64,000 nt of DNA, from assembly GCA_910585155.1 (NCBI GenBank), contig CAJUEC010000009.1, positions 1 through 64,000 on the forward strand. The letters run 5' to 3'. Of the stretch, positions 24,448-33,172 are shown one piece after another. Each line of letters opens with the position of its first letter. Positions within the stretch are counted from its first letter, which is position 1. A program made the translations under genes and the position numbers. The DNA comes from an uncultured Oscillospiraceae bacterium (GTDB lineage: Bacteria; Bacillota; Clostridia; Oscillospirales; Oscillospiraceae). The notes beneath the pieces are model-generated. The model was given only the letters and a program-made list of their open reading frames with translations, searched no databases and was not told the DNA's origin.

Positions 24448-27400
24448 TCAGGCGCCCTGCTTCTCCTTCTTCCAGCGGCGCACGATGGCGAAGACGCCCA
24501 GGCCGATCACGGCCGCCGCCACCACCGCCTCACCGATGAGGATGTAGTAGTAGTTGGCGAAGGGCAGCTCGGACACGGTCACGCCGTGGACAATGCCGTT
24601 CATGGCGTTGGAGTTCACGGTGGTGTACAGCACGTGCTTCATGGCCTGGCGGGCATGGTACTGGGAAGCGGGGTTCTCCATGTCCAGCTGGGCGTTGGAG
24701 CCGTAGGCCGTCAGCTTGATGTCGCCGCCGGCGCGGATGCACTGCTCAGTGTCCATCACGCCGCCGTTGTCGTAGTCGGTGATGACGGAGCCGTCAAAGC
24801 CCCACTCGTTGCGCAGCACGCCGGTGATGAGGTTGTAGTTGCCGCCCGCCCAGGTGCAGCCGATGCGGTTGAAGGCGGTCATCACGGCCATAACCGCGGG
24901 GATCTCCGCCTCGCTCTGGGTGAAGGTGCCGGTCTCCTCATCGAAGCTCTGCACCATGACCTTGGTGGTGCCGCGGTCCTCGATGCAGGTCTGGAAGGGC
25001 TTCAGGTAGATCTCGCGGATGGCCTGCTCGTTGGAGAAGGTGGCCGCGTGGCTGCGGTGGTCCTCCTGGTCGTTAAGGGCGAAGTGCTTGATGTAGGCGT
25101 ACACGCCCTTCTCGGCGCAGGCGCGGGCGGCCTCCAGGGCCAGCTCGCCGGACATGAAGCCGTCCTCGGAGTAGTACTCGAAGTTACGGCCGGCGAAGGG
25201 AGTGCGGTGGATGTTCATGGCGGGGGCGTACCAGCCGGAGATGATGCCGGTGTAGGTGTGGGTGCCCCAGTTGCCGTCGGCGGCCAGGCCGTCCTCACCC
25301 ACGTAGTAGCCGTGGAGGCGGGAGTTCTCCCGGTCCCAGCTGGCGGCCAGGTTGGCGGCGCAGGGATAGGTGATGGAGTAGGGCTCGTGGGAGACGCCGC
25401 CCTCGTTCAGGCCGGAGGGGCCGTCGAAGTCGATGGCGCGGGGCTTGTTGATGGCGGTGGAGCCCAGGGTCTGATAGCCGGCGTTGCGGATCATCTTCTT
25501 GATCTCATCGGTGGTCATCTGGTCGATGAGGGCATCCCAGCCGCCCTCGGCGTCCACCTCGTCAAAGTCGCGGCCCCGGAAGTCGATGAGCTGGGGACCG
25601 CCCGTTTTGCCGAACTCGCCGGCCAGCTTGCCCGCCTCGTCGTCGGTCATGGGGTTGAGGGAGGCGCTGCCCGCGCCGATGGCGTCAATGTTCTTCTTGA
25701 TGGTGTCGGACACCTCAACCTCCCAGGTGTAGCCGTTCTTCTCGCTGAAGCCGCTGGTGCGCTTGCCGTTTTGGTCGCCATGGGTCACGGGGAAGGTGCC
25801 CACCCAGTCCTGACGGGTGAGGTACTTGTCCCGGGGGGTCAGCTCGTCGTACACGGCGTGATCGAACTGGTTGGTGATATCCGCGCCGGTGAGAGACTTG
25901 GCGTAGGTCACGTTGTCCACGCCGCCGTTGTCGCTGTAGTCATAGGTCCACTTGCCCACGAAGGAGGCGTCGGCGCCGCCAAACAGGGGCTGCTCCACGG
26001 TCTGGCCGCTGTAGGCCAGGAAGTTGTCGGCGGCCGCATGGGCGTTCTCCGCCGCAGTGAGCAGGTAGTCGCCCGCCTCCAGAATGTAGGTCTTGGCCTG
26101 CACGTCGTCGTAGGAGATGAAGTCCTTGCGGTTGACGGTGACAGTGACGGTCTCGGACTGGCCGGGCTCGATGTCGCCGGTCTTCTCAAAGCCCACCAGG
26201 GAGACGGCGGACTTCTCGATGTGGTTGGTCTTGTCGTACTCGGTGTAGGGGGCGTTGAGGTAGATCTGCACCACGTCCCGGCCGGCCACGCTGCCGGTGT
26301 TCTTTACGGTGACCTCGATCTCCACGTTGCCGTTCTCATCCATAGCGCCCACCTTGAAGCCGGACCACTCAAAGCTGGTGTAGGAGATGCCGTAGCCGAA
26401 GGGGTACTGCACGGTGGTGGAGTAATCGTAGTCGCCGGGGTTGCCCTGCTCCAGGACCTTGTCGAAATAGCGGGTCTCGTAGTACTTGTAGCCCACGTAG
26501 ATGCCCTCGTCGTAGAACACGCCGGCGCCCACGTCCTGGCCGCCGTTGACCATCATCATGTCGCCCATGTTCTGCATGGCGGGGGAGGAGAAGGCGTCAT
26601 AGGCGAAGGTGTCCACCAGATGGCCGGAGGGGTTGACGGCGCCGCTGAGCACGTCGGCGATGGAGCGGCAGGTATCGCCGCCGGCGCCGGGGGCCCAGAG
26701 AACCGCAGTGATGTTGGGATAGTCAGCCACCCAGCCCAGCTCGAAGGCGTTGTTGGTGTTGACCACGATGATCACGTTGTCAAAGTTGTCGTTCAGGTAC
26801 TGGATGACACCCAGCTCCACGGAGTCGGGCTCCAGATAGTGCTTGTCCTTATCCTCAGCCACGCTGGTCCAATCGCCCATGTAGCGGCCCAGGTCGCGGC
26901 CCTCGCCGCCGGTACGGGCCAGGAAGAACACGGGGGTGGTGCCCTGGGCCTCGCTCTTCGCGCCGTCGGGGATGGCGGAGATGGGAGCCTCATTGATGGA
27001 CCAGTCCTCGGAGCCGCCGTACATGATGGCGCCGCCGCCGCGGGTGTAGGTCCCGTGGTTGTCGCTGTAGAACTTCCACAGCGCCTCGTTGATGGAGAAG
27101 CCCTGCTCGGTGAGGGCGGTCTTCATGTCGCTGGAGATGGTGGATACGCCGGAGCCGGTGCCGCCGGCCAGCAGGTCCACGGAGGAGGCGGAGAACAGAC
27201 TCAGCTTGGAGCCGCCCGCCACGGGAAGGCCCTTGCCGTCCTCGTTCCGATTGTACAGCAGCACGAAGCCCTCGGCCCCCGCCCTGCGGGTGTAGGCCTG
27301 CTCGTCCGCCTGGAGCTGCTTGGAGTCGGTGATGTCGCGCTTATAGTAGGCCGAGTCCACCCCTTCGGTGGAATCGCCGCCCTGGTGGCTGCTCTCCGCC

Positions 27401-27549
27401 TCGCCAAAGATGTCGCGAAGCACCAGGTCAAACCTGGACGTGGAGATGACGGGAAGCGCGATGGAGAATGCCAAAAGGATTGCCAAAAGGGGCGCGACGA
27501 TGGCGGTAAACTTTTTTGCGCTCATTTTTTTCTTCTGTCCCTTTGCCAC
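24448..27549 (-). CDS. glycoside hydrolase family 3, circularly permuted, membrane-anchored
   Basis: A 1033-residue beta-glycosidase with reversed GH3 domain order. An N-terminal signal-anchor (about 13-35) is followed by the GH3 C-terminal sandwich (APGAGGDTCRSIADVLSGAVNPSGHL), a fibronectin-III-like domain (VTVKNTGSVAGRDVVQIYL), then the catalytic barrel with RTPFAGRNFEYYSEDG, the KHFALNDQE proton-handling loop and the nucleophile in GSVITDYDNGG. A second hydrophobic helix and basic tail end the protein (about 1004-1033). Reversed GH3 enzymes are known from Ruminococcus albus and Butyrivibrio. Two membrane anchors would hold it at the outer face of the membrane. Linkage specificity cannot be read. 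Confidence 0.9.
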   Translation of the reverse strand: MAKGQKKKMSAKKFTAIVAPLLAILLAFSIALPVISTSRFDLVLRDIFGEAESSHQGGDSTEGVDSAYYKRDITDSKQLQADEQAYTRRAGAEGFVLLYNRNEDGKGLPVAGGSKLSLFSASSVDLLAGGTGSGVSTISSDMKTALTEQGFSINEALWKFYSDNHGTYTRGGGAIMYGGSEDWSINEAPISAIPDGAKSEAQGTTPVFFLARTGGEGRDLGRYMGDWTSVAEDKDKHYLEPDSVELGVIQYLNDNFDNVIIVVNTNNAFELGWVADYPNITAVLWAPGAGGDTCRSIADVLSGAVNPSGHLVDTFAYDAFSSPAMQNMGDMMMVNGGQDVGAGVFYDEGIYVGYKYYETRYFDKVLEQGNPGDYDYSTTVQYPFGYGISYTSFEWSGFKVGAMDENGNVEIEVTVKNTGSVAGRDVVQIYLNAPYTEYDKTNHIEKSAVSLVGFEKTGDIEPGQSETVTVTVNRKDFISYDDVQAKTYILEAGDYLLTAAENAHAAADNFLAYSGQTVEQPLFGGADASFVGKWTYDYSDNGGVDNVTYAKSLTGADITNQFDHAVYDELTPRDKYLTRQDWVGTFPVTHGDQNGKRTSGFSEKNGYTWEVEVSDTIKKNIDAIGAGSASLNPMTDDEAGKLAGEFGKTGGPQLIDFRGRDFDEVDAEGGWDALIDQMTTDEIKKMIRNAGYQTLGSTAINKPRAIDFDGPSGLNEGGVSHEPYSITYPCAANLAASWDRENSRLHGYYVGEDGLAADGNWGTHTYTGIISGWYAPAMNIHRTPFAGRNFEYYSEDGFMSGELALEAARACAEKGVYAYIKHFALNDQEDHRSHAATFSNEQAIREIYLKPFQTCIEDRGTTKVMVQSFDEETGTFTQSEAEIPAVMAVMTAFNRIGCTWAGGNYNLITGVLRNEWGFDGSVITDYDNGGVMDTEQCIRAGGDIKLTAYGSNAQLDMENPASQYHARQAMKHVLYTTVNSNAMNGIVHGVTVSELPFANYYYILIGEAVVAAAVIGLGVFAIVRRWKKEKQGA

Positions 27550-27636
27550 AAAAATCCCTCCTAAATTATGATCCTGCCTCAGAACCTGTAGTATTCACAG
27601 TTGTATGGGCTGAAATCCCGGTTTTTTTGCGCACAA

Positions 27637-27668
27637 CGCCCCCGCCGCCGGAACATGCGGCGGGGGCG
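27637..27668 (-). terminator. GC-rich hairpin
   Basis: CGCCCCCGCCGC/GCGGCGGGGGCG with an 8-nt loop lies between the CBM-like lipoprotein gene and the GH3 gene. With no clear U run it may attenuate or stabilise rather than fully terminate. Confidence 0.5.
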
Positions 27669-27691
27669 CCTGCTTTTACGCGGTGTCCGGA

Positions 27692-28318
27692 TTACTGCTG
27701 GGGCACGCGGTCGGAGTTGTCGGTCTCGGTCCAGGTGAGCTCAGACGCGGCGTTGATGGTGATCTTGTCCACGTTGATGCCGCCGCCGGCGTAGCCCTGG
27801 GCGGTGAGAACGATGACGTTCTCGCCGGCCTTCAGGTCGATCTTGGCGGTAGCGGTGCCGTAGTTCTTATAGTAGGAGGAGACAACCTCCCAGTCCATGG
27901 GGGCCTCCAGGCCGGGGAGGACGCCCTCCAGCTTGCACTCGGTTCCGTTCACGGTGAGCTTGGCGCACTCGCCCTTGGACATGTCCACCTCTTCGAAGAC
28001 CATGGGGTCAGCCCACTGGCCGCAGGCGGAGGACGCCCGGAGGGTCAGGGTGGCGGAGCAGGCCTTGGAAGCGTTGATCTTAAAGGTGATGGTCTCGCCG
28101 GCGGTGGTGAAGTAGCCCACCTGGGTGGCCTCGGGGCCGGAGCCCTCGGCGGTGTACTCGGGGCCGGTCTCCACCATGCAGGCCGCGGACAGCTCGGCCT
28201 TCTCCGCCTCAAACGTGTAGTCCTGGGCCGCGCCGCCGCAGCCGGCCAGGGACGCGGCCATCGCCGCAGCCAGGGTGAACGCAACAATGGCGGTCAGAGT
28301 TTTGTGTACCTTCTTCAT
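27692..28318 (-). CDS. small lipoprotein with carbohydrate-binding-module-like fold
   Basis: A 208-residue lipoprotein. The signal peptide ends in the lipobox LAGC (cysteine near residue 27). The mature part reads YTFEAEKAEL, TVGYFT-type strands, then NYGTATAKIDLKAGENVIVLTAQG and GGINVDKITI, the beta-sandwich pattern of CBM6/CBM35-type modules that bind sugars at the cell surface. No catalytic domain is attached. It lies between the GH3 enzyme and the esterase-like lipoprotein, all in one direction, and may present substrate to them. The ligand is unknown. Confidence 0.72.
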   Translation of the reverse strand: MKKVHKTLTAIVAFTLAAAMAASLAGCGGAAQDYTFEAEKAELSAACMVETGPEYTAEGSGPEATQVGYFTTAGETITFKINASKACSATLTLRASSACGQWADPMVFEEVDMSKGECAKLTVNGTECKLEGVLPGLEAPMDWEVVSSYYKNYGTATAKIDLKAGENVIVLTAQGYAGGGINVDKITINAASELTWTETDNSDRVPQQ

Positions 28319-28435
28319 GCTCGTTTCCTCCTATTTTCTTCAATCATGTATTTGCCGCGGCGCTTTTGCGGAACGCTCCCTGTCACAGAGCGCCCCGGGA
28401 CGGCGCCGCTTGGCAACGTGTTTGGGCCGCCCGGT

Positions 28436-29914
28436 TTACTCCGCGGCCTGGGCGAGGCTCTGCTGGGCCAGCCACTGCCACAGGTTCACATCGGTGACCG
28501 CGCAGTTCTCGGGTGTAAGGTCCTCCACCGCTGTCACCGCCGCCGGGTCAAAGCGGGTGGTCACCTGGTCGTTGAAGGCGTAAATCCAGCTCCAGTGGCC
28601 GTCATAGGTGCCGCCGCCGGTCCAGCTCCAGGGCTCGGGGTCGTCGGTGCCCCGCACCTTGTCCGTAAGGGTGAGCCACACGTTCTCCGCCCCCGCCTCC
28701 AGCAGACGCACGTAGGTGGGCAGGGCAAAATCCGGGGGATTGACCGTACCATCATCAGCTGAAAGGAGGAACCAGATGTGGTAATCCTTGATCCCCGCCA
28801 GCATCTCATCGGAGATGCGCTGATCCAGATAGGCCTCGCAGATGGGATAAAAGGCCGCGAAGTAATCCCCATGCTCAAACATCATGTTCATGGTCATGTA
28901 GCCGCCGTTGGAGCAGCCGCCCAGGTAAATGCGGTTGGTATCCACGTCGGGATTGCTTTCCACATAGGTGGTGATGGCCTTCCAGAGGGCCCCGGTATAC
29001 CAGGACACCTGCTTTTCCGTGGTGGACTTATCCACATGGTTATAGGTGCCGTTGCCGTCGGAATCCATCCAGATGGTGGGGGTCTGCACCGCCAGCACAT
29101 AGGCGCCGGCCAGCCCGTCGGCGGCAAAGTACTTCTGAATGTTGGTCTCGTTCTCCGTGGTCAGGGCGGTCACCTCGTTGCCCAGCAGATCAATGTCGAT
29201 GTCCGTTCCGCCCTCCCCCGCGCCGTGAAGCCAAATGATGAGGGGGTTTTTGCCGCTGTCGCTGTCCGCGCCCTCGGGGGCCCAGGCCGCCCGGGTGAGG
29301 GTGATGTCCTTCCCCTCCTCCTGGTATTCCACCGTGTCCCGCACCCAGCCGGCGGTCTGGGGGACCTTTCGGTCCGCCGCGGCGGCGGAGTAGGTGCACA
29401 CGTCGCCCTCCTCATAGGTGGTGGAGCCCACGCTGAAGGTCTTTCCCGGGGCCACGGTCACGCTGAAGTCCACGCTCTCCGCCCATGTGTTTACATTTTT
29501 CTCCATATTGTAGGCAAAAGGACTGGCCTCGTTGGACTTCACCGCCATCTCAATGGTGAGGTACTTGCCCGCGCCGTCGGACTTGTTGCCGTCCTCGTCG
29601 GAGCTGTACACCTCTTTCACGGTGCGCTTGGCGGTGCCGAAGGCCACCTCAAAGGTGTCGTTGGCAATGCCGCTCACGTCCTCGGCAAATTCCAGCACGA
29701 TCTTGGGAATCGCCGGACCCCACTCGTAGCCCTGGACGATGATGTACGCCTTGGACAGGGCGATCTCCGTGGGGGGCTCGGCGCTGGGGGCGGCCGGCGC
29801 GTTGGACCCAGTCGGCGCGGAGGACGCCGGAGGGGACTGGGTACATCCAGCAAACGTACCCATTATGCCAAGGAGCAGGACCGCTGCAAGCAGGAGAGAT
29901 ACTTGTTTCTTCAT
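28436..29914 (-). CDS. alpha/beta-hydrolase lipoprotein, probable carbohydrate esterase
   Basis: A 492-residue lipoprotein (lipobox TFAGC). An N-terminal beta-rich domain of about 180 residues, possibly Ig-like, is followed by an alpha/beta-hydrolase domain: oxyanion region LIIWLHGAGEGG, nucleophile elbow GGCSNGGY (serine in a GxSxG-like turn), acid SADDGTV and histidine DGHWSW near the C-terminus. This fits surface esterases or PHB-depolymerase-like hydrolases that remove ester groups from plant or host glycans. With the GH3 and CBM-like neighbours it forms a plausible surface degradation set. The exact esterase family is unassigned. Confidence 0.75.
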   Translation of the reverse strand: MKKQVSLLLAAVLLLGIMGTFAGCTQSPPASSAPTGSNAPAAPSAEPPTEIALSKAYIIVQGYEWGPAIPKIVLEFAEDVSGIANDTFEVAFGTAKRTVKEVYSSDEDGNKSDGAGKYLTIEMAVKSNEASPFAYNMEKNVNTWAESVDFSVTVAPGKTFSVGSTTYEEGDVCTYSAAAADRKVPQTAGWVRDTVEYQEEGKDITLTRAAWAPEGADSDSGKNPLIIWLHGAGEGGTDIDIDLLGNEVTALTTENETNIQKYFAADGLAGAYVLAVQTPTIWMDSDGNGTYNHVDKSTTEKQVSWYTGALWKAITTYVESNPDVDTNRIYLGGCSNGGYMTMNMMFEHGDYFAAFYPICEAYLDQRISDEMLAGIKDYHIWFLLSADDGTVNPPDFALPTYVRLLEAGAENVWLTLTDKVRGTDDPEPWSWTGGGTYDGHWSWIYAFNDQVTTRFDPAAVTAVEDLTPENCAVTDVNLWQWLAQQSLAQAAE

Positions 29915-30092
29915 CGATTTGCCATCCTTCCTCTGTCATTTGGCACGGGCCGCAGGCGCCGTCCGCTCAGCGGAGAGAGCATCCGGCCTTTGCCCCCGCA
30001 CCTGTTCCGCCCCATTTTACCTCCTGCCGAAGGGGGGTTCAATGCGGTAAAACTTCTTTGGGCGCTTTTGCAACTTTTTCTGCAAAGCAAAC

Positions 30093-30120
30093 GGAGAATG
30101 TCCAAAAATGGACATTCTCC
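30093..30120 (-). terminator. intrinsic terminator after histidine kinase
   Basis: GGAGAATGTCC and its complement with an A-rich loop, nine bases after the kinase stop codon. Minus-strand T-rich sequence follows. Confidence 0.75.
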
Positions 30121-30128
30121 GTCATTTT

Positions 30129-31469
30129 TCATCCGTTTTCTTCCAATTTCTCGCTCACAGGAAACAAAATGGACAGCCGGTAAATCCCCCCGCTGGCCCG
30201 CAGGCGCAGGTCTCCCCCGTACTTTTCCGTGAGCATCCGAATGCTCTGCATCCCGAAACCGTGAAAACGCTTGTCCGACTTTGTGGTCATGGGCAGGCCC
30301 TGCTCCATCACCAGCTCGCCCCCGTAATAATTTTCCTCGCTGACAATCAAAAAATGGTCCCGGGCCCGGACGTTGAGGGAGATCAGCCGCCGCTCCCCAT
30401 CCTCCAGCTGCTCCACCGCCTCAATAGCGTTGTCCAGAATGTTCCCGAACAGCGCGTAGATGTCCGCGTCCTCCATAAAGCCCAGCCGCCTGCCGTCCGC
30501 CACGCAGGTCAGCTCGATCCGCTTGCCCAGGCACATCAGGGATTTGTTGGACAGCACCAGGTCCAGCGCCGCGCACTCCGTCTTCAGCCCGCAGTCATAG
30601 ATGTTTACCAGCCGCTCAATTTCCCGCAGCTCCTTCTGCCGCCCCGCGTCCCCCAGGGCGGCGATCTGGTGCTTGATGTCGTGGCAGCGCAGATTGATGG
30701 CCTCCACCGTCTCCTTTTCCAGGGCGTACCGGCCCCGCTCCGCGTGGAGCAGCTGCTCCGCGATCTGCGCTTTCTTGTTGGCCTCCGTCTGGCGCATCTG
30801 GCACATGCTGACCACCATCACCAGCAGGGAGAGCAGCACGGAAATGACGTTGATGTAGAGCATCACCGGCGCCCCCACAGGCAGGGACAGCTCTACGCGG
30901 ATCAGCGGCTCCAGCACGATGATGACCCCTACCGCCGCCGCTGCGGTCACCAGCATGATATTCTCCTCCCCGCCGCCGTAGCGGTCGTATTCCGAGATAT
31001 CATACCGGCTCCGAAACACCACCACAAAGCACAGGCACACCAGCGCTGTGGTCCCGATGACCAGCAGCTTCTCCTCCCAGCCGGGAGGAATGCCCAGCAG
31101 GGTCTGGGCCATCTCGGCGATCCGCTGGGCGCAGTGCTGGAGAATGTAGGCCGTGGTCCCGCCGTAGAGGGCGGAGGCCCAGCCGCAGCGAAGGCACAGG
31201 CGGAAGGCGGCGATGGTGAGCAGGAAGGTCCCCAGATATTTGCACACCACAATGCCCTGAACGCTCCACACGGGCTCCCGCGCCAGCAGCCATTGATAGG
31301 AGCACACGCCCGCCCAAAGGCACTCCGCCAGGACGGCCCCGGCCAGCCGGAGGGCAAAAAAGGGCCGCCGCGCCAGGCCGTGTGCTGTGATGACGCAGCA
31401 GCCCAGCAGCAGAATCAGCATGAAGCCGTCCACCCAGGCCAGCAGCCACAGCTCGCCCAGGCCAATCAT
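30129..31469 (-). CDS. GHKL sensor histidine kinase, AgrC-like
   Basis: A 446-residue sensor with six to seven membrane helices in residues 1-220 and a cytosolic kinase part. The phosphoacceptor region is LRCHDIKHQIAAL, and the GHKL ATPase has GNILDNAIEAVEQ (N box) and FHGFGMQSIRMLTEKYGG (G box). This is the class of AgrC and related peptide sensors that pair with LytTR regulators. The upstream LytTR response regulator overlaps it by four bases. No AgrB-like protease or AgrD-like propeptide gene was found nearby, so the ligand is unknown. Confidence 0.88.
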   Translation of the reverse strand: MIGLGELWLLAWVDGFMLILLLGCCVITAHGLARRPFFALRLAGAVLAECLWAGVCSYQWLLAREPVWSVQGIVVCKYLGTFLLTIAAFRLCLRCGWASALYGGTTAYILQHCAQRIAEMAQTLLGIPPGWEEKLLVIGTTALVCLCFVVVFRSRYDISEYDRYGGGEENIMLVTAAAAVGVIIVLEPLIRVELSLPVGAPVMLYINVISVLLSLLVMVVSMCQMRQTEANKKAQIAEQLLHAERGRYALEKETVEAINLRCHDIKHQIAALGDAGRQKELREIERLVNIYDCGLKTECAALDLVLSNKSLMCLGKRIELTCVADGRRLGFMEDADIYALFGNILDNAIEAVEQLEDGERRLISLNVRARDHFLIVSEENYYGGELVMEQGLPMTTKSDKRFHGFGMQSIRMLTEKYGGDLRLRASGGIYRLSILFPVSEKLEENG

Positions 31470-32185
31470 GGCTCCTCCTCCCAGCTCAGCTCGGTATAGC
31501 TGTGCAGCTGGGCCAGAAACGCCTTCTTCCGCATCCGGCTGATGGAAAATTCCCGCCCATCCACCACCACCGTGCAGCCGTCCATCTTAGTCACATACCG
31601 CAGGTTGACAATGCACTGATTGTTGCAGCGGAAAAACGCCTGGGCGGGCAGGCGCTGCTCCACCGATTTCAGCGTTCCATAGGCGTCGTAATTGGCCTGG
31701 AGGGTGTGGTAGCGGATATGGTGGTCGAAGATCTCCACATAGCACAGCTCGGACTCCCGCACCTGCACCGCCCCGGAGTTGGTATTCAGCAGCAGCCGGT
31801 GCTCCCGCTTCCGGGCGCACCGCTCCACCGCCCGCTGCATCTTCAGGGAGAAGGCCCCGTAGCCCACAGGCTTGAGGATGTAATCCAGCGCGTCCACGGA
31901 ATAGCCCCGCACCGCGTACTGGGCCAGGCTGGTGATGAAAATAAGCACCACCGCGCTGTCCATCTCCCGGAGCTTCTCCGCCGCCGCCATCCCGTCGATG
32001 CCGGGCATACGGATATCCATGAACACCAGATCATATTGACATTGATAGCTTTCCAAAAAGGCGGCGGCGCTGTTGCTCCAGCTGTGGTGCAGCTCGATCC
32101 CCGTCTCTTCGGCGTAGCGGTCCAAAAAATTGCCAAGGCGCAGGGCTTCCTTCTCCTCGTCCTCAACAATGGCGATCTCAAGCAT
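31466..32185 (-). CDS. LytTR-family response regulator
   Basis: A 239-residue regulator: receiver domain with acidic pocket EDE (8-10), phosphoacceptor in LVFMDIRMPG and lysine in YILKPVGYG; then a LytTR DNA-binding domain (VEIFDHHIRYHT, FFRCNNQCIVNLRYV). It pairs with the GHKL kinase encoded downstream in the same operon (ATGA overlap). Likely targets are promoters with LytTR direct repeats; none could be identified with confidence here. Confidence 0.9.
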   Translation of the reverse strand: MLEIAIVEDEEKEALRLGNFLDRYAEETGIELHHSWSNSAAAFLESYQCQYDLVFMDIRMPGIDGMAAAEKLREMDSAVVLIFITSLAQYAVRGYSVDALDYILKPVGYGAFSLKMQRAVERCARKREHRLLLNTNSGAVQVRESELCYVEIFDHHIRYHTLQANYDAYGTLKSVEQRLPAQAFFRCNNQCIVNLRYVTKMDGCTVVVDGREFSISRMRKKAFLAQLHSYTELSWEEEP

Positions 32186-32304
32186 AAAACCACCCCGCTC
32201 CATCATAACGGAAAGCTTTTCGGGTGTCAATTTTCTTCCTCTATCCGCAACGTTTTCTGTCGGTTTTGCCCCGTATCCGGTCGCCGCCTCTGTGCAGATA
32301 GCCT

Positions 32305-32646
32305 CTACTTCACCCCGCTGAACTGGATTTCCGCTGTGATAATCGCCAAAAATTGAGTGGAGCGCGGCTTCCCCTCCAGCGCGCCTCCCGCCATGCGGCC
32401 CAGCAGAGCCGGGTTCCGGGCCCAGACCACCGCGATCACGCTGCGGATGCCCCGCTCCACCGCCTGCCAGGTGGTCTGATACCGCCGGGCCACCTCCGGA
32501 TACAGGTTCTTGGTCACCAGCAGCAGCAGGTCTGGCCGCTCCACGCACAGGGCCGCCGCGTAGGCCGCGTAGGCGTAGCCCTTATAATTCGCCGTCACTC
32601 CCAGCCGGTGCAGCAGGGCGCAGGCCTGGGTCATCCGCTCCTCCAT
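32305..32646 (-). CDS. stand-alone Spo0A C-terminal-type DNA-binding protein
   Basis: A 113-residue protein matching only the sporulation regulator Spo0A effector domain: LHRLGVTANYKGYAYAAYA, then LVTKNLYPEVARRYQTTWQAVERGIRSVIAVVW, where the TxxxVERxIR helix is the Spo0A DNA-reading helix. There is no receiver domain, so it cannot be controlled by the phosphorelay in the usual way; it may compete with or modulate Spo0A at 0A boxes. It begins six bases after the stop of an XRE regulator, and the two are presumably cotranscribed behind a long structured leader. Confidence 0.82.
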   Translation of the reverse strand: MEERMTQACALLHRLGVTANYKGYAYAAYAAALCVERPDLLLLVTKNLYPEVARRYQTTWQAVERGIRSVIAVVWARNPALLGRMAGGALEGKPRSTQFLAIITAEIQFSGVK

Positions 32647-32652
32647 GTTTCA

Positions 32653-32880
32653 TTACCGCCTTTCCTCTTCTTCGTCGATTTTCAGCAGCTCGGACACTGT
32701 GATTCCCATGTGGGCTGCGATTTTTTGCAGAGTACTGAGCTTCGGGTCGGTCTTCCCGCGCTCGAGCAGGCTGATTTCCTCTGTGCTCAGCCCCATCTCA
32801 CTCGCCATGTCGAATTGATTTTTCTCCTGCGCATCGCGATACTTCCTGATGCGCTCGGCCAACGCAGCTGTCTCCGGCAT
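32653..32880 (-). CDS. small XRE-family HTH regulator
   Basis: A 75-residue helix-turn-helix protein (IRKYRDAQEKNQFDMASEMG, then STEEISLLERGKTDPKLSTLQKIAAHMG), a complete single-domain XRE/Cro regulator with an acidic-basic tail. The ATG at 32878-32880 was preferred over an upstream TTG because AAGGGG lies eight bases before it. It forms a two-gene unit with the Spo0A_C-type protein, reminiscent of SinR-type regulators acting beside Spo0A, but no anti-repressor is visible. Confidence 0.85.
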   Translation of the reverse strand: MPETAALAERIRKYRDAQEKNQFDMASEMGLSTEEISLLERGKTDPKLSTLQKIAAHMGITVSELLKIDEEEERR

Positions 32881-33166
32881 GTTTTCGACCCCTTTTGACA
32901 AATCATATACAAAAGAAGTTGATCATGCCACGGACTGCAGTACGTATTCGTGCGTTCCGCCGGCACATCGCCAAGGCGGACCCTGTCACGCAGACCGAAA
33001 CGACAAAGCAGGCCAGACCTATGCCCTAGGTCTGGCCCGCCCATCCCGTTCCTATCGTTTCCTGTGTAAAGGCCCCGGCATCCGGTCTTCCCTAAGGCTC
33101 CGGGTCACCTATGGTCTGGCCAAAGTCCCGCCTGCTACCACAATGGATGGTATAAACATAGCCTGT
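32881..33166 (-). promoter_or_regulatory. long structured leader of XRE-Spo0A_C, switch-like
   Basis: About 285 nt from the inferred transcription start to the XRE gene with no open frame of note. Segment B (GGCCAGACCT) and segment C (AGGTCTGGCC) form a perfect 10-bp hairpin at 33012-33038. An upstream segment A (GGCCAGACC, near 33113-33121) preceded by GCAGGC can also pair with C plus the following GCCTGC. An outer GAAACGA/TCGTTTC pair flanks the B:C hairpin. Mutually exclusive A:C and B:C pairings are typical of regulatory RNA. No known riboswitch consensus was recognised. Confidence 0.5.
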
Positions 33167-33172
33167 ACACAA

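Noticed and set aside
24586..27564. 992-codon open frame opposite the GH3 gene
   Set aside because: It is rich in Val/Gly/His repeats as expected for an antisense shadow of GC-rich coding DNA, while the other strand encodes a convincing GH3 protein.
32881..33166. Cobalamin, SAM or SRP/6S RNA in the XRE leader
   Set aside because: Isolated matches such as GGTGACCCGG are not in the order required by those families; no conserved core was recognised.
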